Assembly (NCBI GenBank): GCA_002309655.1
Contig: DBXM01000046.1
Coordinates: 1-13,446 of the forward strand
DNA: 13,446 nt
Direction: 5' to 3'
Origin: Mageeibacillus sp. UBA1212
GTDB taxonomy: Bacteria > Bacillota > Clostridia > UBA1212
Shown here one piece after another: positions 1 to 5,541 of the stretch; the stretch's first letter is position 1; each line of letters opens with the position of its first letter. The position numbers were made by a program, and so were the translations under genes. The notes under the pieces were generated by a model. It was not told where the DNA came from and did no database searches. It saw only the letters and a list, made by a program, of their open reading frames with translations.

Positions 1-10
1 CAGGTCCGTG

Positions 11-63
11 TGAGAGTTCTCTCATAGAGGTTCAAGCCGGCGGCCGCGCACCACTAAGCGGCC
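11..63. repeat. Two short inverted repeats at the left edge
   Basis: Positions 11-16 and 19-24 form a 6-bp dyad (TGAGAG / CTCTCA) around TT. Positions 42-47 and 58-63 form a second one (GGCCGC / GCGGCC) with a 10-nt loop. A T-rich run (GTTTTTCTTGTTC) follows at about 86-98, so the region may be the end of a transcript coming from the left, but I cannot draw a convincing stem directly against the T run. No tRNA and no convincing gene is visible in 1-258. The second dyad resembles the GC-rich hairpins at 8499-8535 and 12148-12182. Confidence 0.3.
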
Positions 64-198
64 TCGAGATTAGAGTCCCGGGGCTGTTTTTCTTGTTCTC
101 TTACGATTCAAATCATCTGTTTCTTAGGCTTACGTTTTTTGCGCGCTGTTGCAGATCGCCTATGTTTTTTCCGGAAAAATCGAAAAAAACGAAAAAGG

Positions 199-240
199 GA
201 CAATTTGTCACTTTATTCCGGCGAATTTGCCCTGTATATT
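199..240 (+). promoter_or_regulatory. Possible operator and -10 of the XRE regulator gene
   Basis: An 11-bp perfect dyad, GACAA-T-TTGTC, lies at 199-209. A -10-like TATATT at 235-240 sits 19 nt before the start codon of the regulator. The ribosome binding site GGAGG at 248-252 lies between. No good -35 is placed 16-18 nt before the -10. Small XRE regulators often bind dyads next to their own promoter, so self-regulation is a reasonable guess, but only the dyad and the -10 are seen directly. Confidence 0.3.
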
Positions 241-258
241 ACTTGACGGAGGCATTGT

Positions 259-453
259 ATGAGATTAGACGTCGGCGAAAAAATCAAAAATCTCAGGATC
301 GATAAAGGCTTGACGCAGGATGAACTTGCAGAGAGACTTAACGTATCGCGCGCATTGGTTTGCAAGTGGGAAACCGGCAGCAGACTGCCCGCGTACAGTA
401 ACGTTGAAGAACTTTCGACCATTTTTGACGTCGATTCCGAGTTGCTGATGTAA
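259..453 (+). CDS. Small XRE-family HTH regulator, apparently shortened by a frameshift
   Basis: A 64-residue protein that is almost wholly one helix-turn-helix of the XRE/Cro-C1 type (HTH_3), roughly residues 7-61. The recognisable pattern is GLTQDELAERLNVSRALVCKWETG followed by P-A-Y-S, the standard order of TQxxLA, the second helix VSRxxVxKWE and the following helix. It should bind DNA as a dimer and act as a transcription regulator. The start ATG has a well-placed GGAGG 6 nt upstream. The stop at 451 seems premature: the next frame stays open from about 429 to the stop at 534-536 and continues naturally from the domain end (LL-DVILECLENKG). Adding one base near 446 would give a product of about 92 residues. 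The gene precedes an AT-rich membrane protein gene in the same orientation, which it may regulate. HTH assignment is firm; intactness is doubtful. Confidence 0.75.
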   Translation: MRLDVGEKIKNLRIDKGLTQDELAERLNVSRALVCKWETGSRLPAYSNVEELSTIFDVDSELLM

Positions 454-536
454 TCCTGGAATGCCTTGAGAATAAAGGGCCTCTTTACGAGCCGGACGAT
501 CCCGAAAACGCGGAATACGTTATTATAGCAGTATAA
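447..536 (+). pseudogene. Out-of-frame C-terminal tail of the XRE regulator
   Basis: In the frame shifted from the HTH gene, codons 447-536 read as an ordinary acidic, hydrophilic protein tail: DVILECLENKGPLYEPDD and so on, ending in EYVIIAV before TAA. It has no start codon or ribosome binding site of its own and joins the HTH frame if one base is restored around 446. No slippery heptamer is visible at the junction, so an indel or a sequencing/assembly error is more likely than programmed frameshifting. The tail resembles no family I recognise. Confidence 0.5.
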
Positions 537-582
537 CAATACCCTATTACTTTGATCAAGATTGAGAGAATTGGTGGTTATA

Positions 583-1395
583 ATGAAAAAATTGAGTGTA
601 ATGATTTGTTGCATCGCGCTATTTATAACGAGTATTGTAATTGAGTCTTCAGCGAACTCTTCTGATATTAACGCTTTTATGTATCCTGATAGTTTGGACG
701 AGTTAATTAGTGCTGAGCCGGATATTCAACATATCCTTCATTACTATAACGGAACATTTGTTTATTGGATTGGGCAGGGGAAAACGCTCGAGGAATTGAT
801 ATCACTTGATTCGAAGGAATGCGCAATCGAGAGCCTCTTTGCATACTATGGTGATAATCCAAAAGAGGAAGGCGTTGTTACTTTCCGGTATGAAGACGGG
901 CAGTATGAGGCAATTGGCAACAGAAAGGGGAACATTTTTTTTGCTTCAGAAATAGAGGAAAATAAGCTTCTAAAATCTCAGATTAAACAAGAATTTAGAA
1001 TCTCAAATATTGTTTGCTTAAGTGAAGAGGCGTCTTATGGAGCAATTCTAATTTATTACGTCACTGATATTGGTGATTATGTCCTGTTTAAAGAGACTGC
1101 CGAATCTGATGATGTGTACTTGTTTCCGTTAGCTGCTTTTCGTTCATTTGCTGCAGAGTATTATGAATGGCTGTTTTCTAAGCAGACTGTTGACGAAAAT
1201 GGAAATACCAAAAAGGCGACAGAGGACGGCCCTTCAGACATTAAATCTGTTTTCGGCATTGACAAATACTTGATTGCTAATAAAACAAACGCTAACCGAA
1301 ATTTCCCGGTTGTTATACTCAGTATTATTATCGTTATTATTGCAGTAATATTGACTGTTGCACTATTTGCAATCAGATACAAAAAGGCACAGTGA
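583..1395 (+). CDS. Single-pass membrane protein of unknown function (signal peptide plus C-terminal anchor)
   Basis: About 270 residues. I place the start at the ATG at 583 (MKKLSVMICC...), because a GGTGG lies 5 nt upstream and the typical signal peptide (KK, hydrophobic core to about residue 20, then SSANS) begins there. An in-frame TTG 21 nt upstream is less likely. Residues about 25-235 form a soluble, acidic extracytoplasmic part with no motif I recognise. A strongly hydrophobic segment at about 240-264 is followed by RYKKAQ, which predicts a type I topology: bulk outside, short positive tail inside. Codon use is clearly AT-richer than the polymerase gene that follows, which suggests horizontal acquisition. 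It lies 47 nt after the frameshifted regulator tail and 95 nt before polC. Function unknown. Confidence 0.8.
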   Translation: MKKLSVMICCIALFITSIVIESSANSSDINAFMYPDSLDELISAEPDIQHILHYYNGTFVYWIGQGKTLEELISLDSKECAIESLFAYYGDNPKEEGVVTFRYEDGQYEAIGNRKGNIFFASEIEENKLLKSQIKQEFRISNIVCLSEEASYGAILIYYVTDIGDYVLFKETAESDDVYLFPLAAFRSFAAEYYEWLFSKQTVDENGNTKKATEDGPSDIKSVFGIDKYLIANKTNANRNFPVVILSIIIVIIAVILTVALFAIRYKKAQ

Positions 1396-1490
1396 AGGAC
1401 GGGATTTTCCGGTTCCCCTTTTGATTCCCTCGCGTTCACTTTTACCGCAAATTATTTAATTTCCGTTTTATTCAGCATAGGATAGTACAA

Positions 1491-4400
1491 ATGGCAGACA
1501 GATATATTATTAAACGAATAACGGCCGACAGAAGCAAAAACGCCTTCTCGGTCGAGATGTACTCTGAGGAGAACATTCTGTATACAGAGGCGCTCGAGGC
1601 GTTCAGAAAGGAAGCCGGCGCAGGCAGCTGCGCGGTCCTTATCAGACTCAGGTGGGGCGTCACTTACCAGGAGACAGTTGCGTCGCCCGAACTTAAGGCC
1701 AGGCTCTGGAAGCATATTCTGAGCTTTCTCTCGGTGAACAACCCGGGTGCGCAGGCGGTTCTCTCGTCCGCAAACACGCGCCGCAAGATCACATTCGACG
1801 GTTTTTACGTGTACACGGACAAGGTCTCGCACTCGATTCTGGCGGCTGGCAAAATTCAGGAGGTGCTGCGCGACTTTCTTGCGGACACGTTCGGCGAATC
1901 TGTACCGTTCTTCCTCGGCATCAAAAAGAAGGACGCCGACACGGCAAAACGGGCTGCCAATGAGCCTGAGGAAGCGGTCGGCCCCGCAATCGACGAGGAA
2001 CAGTACGAAAAAGAGATCAACGCGACAATCAAGAAGAACCGCACCGAGAAGAACCGCAGAAATAAAAAAAGCGGGCAGGGCTACGCGTACGCGGGCTACG
2101 GCGGCGCGAGGGGCGGCGACACCTACATGGGGAAGGGCGGCTCCAGGCGGAAGAGAACTCTGACCCCGCAGGATGGCGAAGAGCCGCGCAAGGACAGCCG
2201 CGGGAACGTGATTCTGATCGGCGGCGAGATTCTTGACGAACCGGTCAAAATGGAGACGGTCAACCCGAACGTCGGCTACATTGCCGTGCGCGGGCGCATC
2301 TTCAAATTCGAGGCGAAGCAGATTCCGAGCGGCTCGTATATCGCGCTCGTGAGCGTCACGGACAACACATATTCGATCACGTGCAAGTTCTTCTTTGACC
2401 CGGAGGACCTTCCTTACGTGTCTAAAAAATTCGCGGTGGACAGGTGGGTCACCCTCTACGGCGAGGTCAACTACGACAAATACTCGAAGGAACTGACCCT
2501 TTTCATCAGGAACGCCGCCGAATACACGCCGCCGAAGCGCGAAGACAAGGCGGAAACGAAGCGGGTCGAACTTCACCTCCACACCTGCCTCAGCGCGCAG
2601 GACGCTCTCACCAGGCCGAAGGCGCTTATCAAGCGGCTCAACGAATGGGGGCACACCGCGGTCGCGGTCACGGACCACGGCATCGTGCAGGCGTACCCGG
2701 ATATTTTCAAAGCGAACCACGACGAAGGCGACAAGCTCAAGATCATCTACGGTATCGAGGCGTACCTGACCGACCAGCAGGGCAAACAGACGAAGGAGGA
2801 GGCGCGGCTAACCCCTTCCTGGCACTGCATCATTCTCGTCAAAAACCTCGTTGGCCTCAAAAACCTCTACAAGCTGATCTCGAAGTCGAATTTGGACTAT
2901 TTTTACAAGAAACCGCGCATTCCGAGGTTCGAGCTCGAGGCGTTCCGCGAAGGGCTTATCGTGGGCAGCGCGTGCTCCGAGGGTGAGATCTTCCGCGCGA
3001 TTCTCGAAAACGAGCCGGAGGATGAACTTCTTAAGAAGGCGTCGTTCTACGACTACCTCGAGATGCAGCCGACAGGCAACAACGAGTACCTCATCAGGGA
3101 GGGGAAGGCCGACTCGGTGCACATGCTCGAACAGTGCAACAGGAAGATTCTTGAGCTGGCGGACGCGCTCGGGAAGCCGTGCGTCGCGACGTGCGACGTT
3201 CATTTTCTCGACCCGGAGGACGCGATCTACAGGTGTGTAATGCAGACCGCGCTGGGGTTCAAGGACGCCGCCGACCAGCCGCCGCTCTTCCTGAGGACGA
3301 CTGAGGAGATGCTGGACGAGTTCCGCTTCCTGGGCGACAGGGCGTACGAGGTTGTCGTCGAAAACACGAACAAGATCGCGGACATGATCGAGGTCATCAG
3401 GCCTGTTCCGAAGGGCAACTTCCCGCCCAAGATTGAGGGGTCGGACGAGACTTTTAAAGAGATATGCGAGAAGAGGGTGCGCGAGCTCTACGGCGACCCG
3501 GTTCCCGACCACATTGCGGCGAGGCTCGAGCGTGAACTTCACGCAATCATTTCGCACCACTATTCGGTGATGTACATGGCGGCTCAGAAGCTTGTCGCGC
3601 ACTCCGCCGAGAACGGCTACACGGTGGGCTCGAGAGGCTCGGTCGGTTCGTCGCTGGCCGCTTATATGGCAGGCATTACCGAGGTGAACGCGCTCCCGCC
3701 CCACTACCGCTGCCCGAAGTGCAAGTATCAGGAGTTTTTCTTCAACCAGGAGTACGAAGCGGGCTGCGACATGCCCGACAAGGAATGCCCTGAGTGCGGA
3801 ACGCCGCTTATTAAAGACGGCTTTGACATTCCTTTTGAGACGTTCCTCGGGTTTGAGGGCGACAAGGTGCCTGACATCGACCTGAATTTCGCGTCGGAGG
3901 ACCAGGCCAGCGCCCACAAATACTGCGAGGTCATGTTCGGCGCGGACTACGTTTTCAGGGCGGGAACGATCTCGGGTCTCGCGGAGAAGACCGCCCGCGG
4001 GTACGTGCTCAAGTACCTCGAAGAGACCGGAAAGATGGCCACCGAGGCCGAAATCGAGCGCCTCGCGTCAGGTTTTGAGGGCGTGAAGCGCACCACCGGC
4101 CAGCACCCGGGAGGCATCATGGTCGTTCCGCAGGACATGGAGATTTTCGACTTCACGCCGATCCAGCACCCCGCCGACGACGCCGACTCCGACAAGATTA
4201 CGACCCACTTCGACTACCACTTCCTGCACGACAACATCCTGAAGCTCGACATTCTCGGCCACGACGGCCCCGAGATCGTGAAGCTTCTGGAGACGTTCAC
4301 GGGCATAAAAGCCGACTCGGTCAACATTTCCGACCCGCGCGTGATCTCGCTGTTCACGTCGCCCAAAGAGCTCGGCCTGGACGACTCGATCCTTCCGATC

Positions 4401-5351
4401 ACCATTGAAACGGGCAGCCTCGGTATTCCCGAGTTCGGCACCCAGTTCGCGATCGGTCTCCTGAAGGCCACGCAGCCCCACACGGTTTCGGAACTCGTCA
4501 GAATTTCAGGCCTGTCCCACGGCACGAACGTCTGGCAGGGCAACGCGTCGGAGCTCATCGAAAAGCACATCGCCACGCTCTCCGAGTGCATCTGCTGCCG
4601 CGACGATATCATGCTCTACCTCATCAAGATGGGGTGCGAAAAGAAGCTCGCGTTCGACGTCATGGAGTGCGTCAGAAAGGGCAACGTCGCCAAGGGCAAG
4701 GCCCCCGACTGGCCGAAATGGAAGGCGGAAATGAAGGCGCACAACGTTCCCGACTGGTACCTCGAGTCGTGCGAGAAGATACAGTACATGTTCCCGCGCG
4801 CCCACGCCGTCGCGTACGTGCTTCTGTCGGTCCGCATGGCGTGGTTCAAGCTCTACGAGCCGCTCGCGTACTACGCAACCAGATTTACACTAAAAGTAGG
4901 CGATTTCGACGGCGCGAACATGCTCTTCGGCATCGACAGGGCGTACCGCGCGATGTGCGAGATCAAGCGGCCCGGGCACAAGATTTCCGACAAGGAAGAC
5001 GACCAGCTCACGATTTACGACCAGCTGATGGAGATGTACTCGAGGCACATCGAATTCCTGCCGGTGGATCTGTACAAGTCGGAGGCGACGAGGTTCGTGC
5101 CCGAGGATGGGAAGCTGCGGCCGCCGTTCTGCGCGCTGTCGGGAATCGGTACCGCCGCCGGCGAGGCGCTCGAAAAGTGCGGGAAAGAGGGAACGCCCTA
5201 CAGCAGCATCAGCGACCTCCAGACCCGCGCCAAACTTAACAAATCGGTCATCGACGTTCTGCGCTCGAACGGTGTGCTCGCGGGGCTGCCGGAGGACGAC
5301 GTGATGTCGTTCTTTGATTTCGAAAGAATGAGCGCGGAAGAGGAGCAGTAA
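1491..5351 (+). CDS. polC: DNA polymerase III alpha subunit, PolC type, lacking the exonuclease domain
   Basis: Replicative polymerase that extends the nascent strand in Bacillota. It has 1286 residues, against roughly 1430-1440 for Bacillus PolC. Order: N-terminal domain to about 160; a charged, Gly-rich linker to about 235; OB-fold about 236-345; PHP domain with metal-site residues H362/H364, D395/H396, E423 and the CDVH motif at 568-571; catalytic core starting near GSRGSVGSS (about 713). The zinc-binding Cys pairs are C741/C744 and C766/C769. The catalytic Asp residues are D795 and D797 (PDIDLNF) and D920 (KLDILGHD). A degenerate clamp-binding motif, VMSFF, is at 1271-1275. In Bacillus PolC a DnaQ-like exonuclease interrupts the PHP domain. 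Here GIEAYL (421-426) runs through a short linker into WHCIILV (444-450), and no DxE, HNxxFD or HRAxxD motif exists anywhere. The reading frame is unbroken. A weak AGGAT precedes the start by 7 nt. Family assignment is very secure. Confidence 0.97.
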   Translation: MADRYIIKRITADRSKNAFSVEMYSEENILYTEALEAFRKEAGAGSCAVLIRLRWGVTYQETVASPELKARLWKHILSFLSVNNPGAQAVLSSANTRRKITFDGFYVYTDKVSHSILAAGKIQEVLRDFLADTFGESVPFFLGIKKKDADTAKRAANEPEEAVGPAIDEEQYEKEINATIKKNRTEKNRRNKKSGQGYAYAGYGGARGGDTYMGKGGSRRKRTLTPQDGEEPRKDSRGNVILIGGEILDEPVKMETVNPNVGYIAVRGRIFKFEAKQIPSGSYIALVSVTDNTYSITCKFFFDPEDLPYVSKKFAVDRWVTLYGEVNYDKYSKELTLFIRNAAEYTPPKREDKAETKRVELHLHTCLSAQDALTRPKALIKRLNEWGHTAVAVTDHGIVQAYPDIFKANHDEGDKLKIIYGIEAYLTDQQGKQTKEEARLTPSWHCIILVKNLVGLKNLYKLISKSNLDYFYKKPRIPRFELEAFREGLIVGSACSEGEIFRAILENEPEDELLKKASFYDYLEMQPTGNNEYLIREGKADSVHMLEQCNRKILELADALGKPCVATCDVHFLDPEDAIYRCVMQTALGFKDAADQPPLFLRTTEEMLDEFRFLGDRAYEVVVENTNKIADMIEVIRPVPKGNFPPKIEGSDETFKEICEKRVRELYGDPVPDHIAARLERELHAIISHHYSVMYMAAQKLVAHSAENGYTVGSRGSVGSSLAAYMAGITEVNALPPHYRCPKCKYQEFFFNQEYEAGCDMPDKECPECGTPLIKDGFDIPFETFLGFEGDKVPDIDLNFASEDQASAHKYCEVMFGADYVFRAGTISGLAEKTARGYVLKYLEETGKMATEAEIERLASGFEGVKRTTGQHPGGIMVVPQDMEIFDFTPIQHPADDADSDKITTHFDYHFLHDNILKLDILGHDGPEIVKLLETFTGIKADSVNISDPRVISLFTSPKELGLDDSILPITIETGSLGIPEFGTQFAIGLLKATQPHTVSELVRISGLSHGTNVWQGNASELIEKHIATLSECICCRDDIMLYLIKMGCEKKLAFDVMECVRKGNVAKGKAPDWPKWKAEMKAHNVPDWYLESCEKIQYMFPRAHAVAYVLLSVRMAWFKLYEPLAYYATRFTLKVGDFDGANMLFGIDRAYRAMCEIKRPGHKISDKEDDQLTIYDQLMEMYSRHIEFLPVDLYKSEATRFVPEDGKLRPPFCALSGIGTAAGEALEKCGKEGTPYSSISDLQTRAKLNKSVIDVLRSNGVLAGLPEDDVMSFFDFERMSAEEEQ

Positions 5352-5398
5352 CGCCTTACAATGCCTTGTAACGCTTTATAACCCTTTATAACGCGCGC
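5349..5398. repeat. 10-bp degenerate tandem repeat at the end of polC
   Basis: Starting with the polC stop codon, the sequence repeats every 10 bp: TAACGCCTTA, CAATGCCTTG, TAACGCTTTA, TAACCCTTTA, then a partial TAACGCGCGC. The consensus is about TAACGCTTTA. The period is close to one DNA helical turn, so protein-binding sites on one face of the helix are possible. A slippage product is the simpler explanation. It sits about 30 nt upstream of the -35 of the next gene. Confidence 0.7.
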
Positions 5399-5426
5399 AG
5401 TTATTGCGTATGCCCGCAGGAAACCC

Positions 5427-5455
5427 TTTGCAAATCGTATTTTCGAGTGTATAAT
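5427..5455 (+). promoter_or_regulatory. Sigma-A type promoter of the lipoprotein gene
   Basis: A perfect -10 TATAAT lies at 5450-5455, with a -35-like TTTGCA at 5427-5432 (17-nt spacer) or TTGCAA at 5428-5433 (16-nt spacer). A start of transcription near 5462 would give a leader of about 80 nt containing the hairpin at 5472-5493 and the AGGGGAGG ribosome binding site. The promoter before the esterase gene (8626-8654) uses the same TTGCAA-like -35. Confidence 0.7.
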
Positions 5456-5471
5456 ATTGCTGAGATCAGTT

Positions 5472-5493
5472 CGGGAAACATCGTGATTTCCCG
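5472..5493 (+). promoter_or_regulatory. Leader hairpin upstream of the lipoprotein gene
   Basis: CGGGAAA (5472-5478) pairs perfectly with TTTCCCG (5487-5493) around an 8-nt loop, and G-T/A-T pairs can extend it. It starts about 10 nt after the predicted transcription start, and no T run follows directly. It may protect the 5' end of the mRNA, or its DNA form may be an operator overlapping the start of transcription. The sequence supports the dyad; the role is inferred. Confidence 0.45.
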
Positions 5494-5541
5494 GAAAAGT
5501 TGTTTGGAAAACACTTCCTTTAAATCCAGGGGAGGATAAAA

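Noticed and set aside
1..100. Possible 3' end of a tRNA (GGTTCAAGCC segment)
   Set aside because: The bases flanking the TTCAAGC-like loop do not form a T stem, and no acceptor stem or CCA-like end follows in the right place.
93..305. 70-codon open frame on the + strand overlapping the XRE start
   Set aside because: No ribosome binding site, composition unlike a folded protein, and it overlaps the well-supported HTH gene out of frame.
562..582. TTG start extending the membrane protein by seven residues
   Set aside because: The ATG at 583 has a GGTGG at proper distance and begins a standard KK-type signal peptide.
1396..1420. Terminator after the membrane protein gene (GGGATTTTCCGGTTCCCCTTTT)
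   Set aside because: Only four base pairs form around a large loop, too weak to call.
1452..2720. Long open frame on the - strand opposite the polC N-terminus
   Set aside because: It is the complement of a high-GC coding region, its translation is dominated by Arg/Val/Leu low-complexity sequence, and polC on the + strand is certain.
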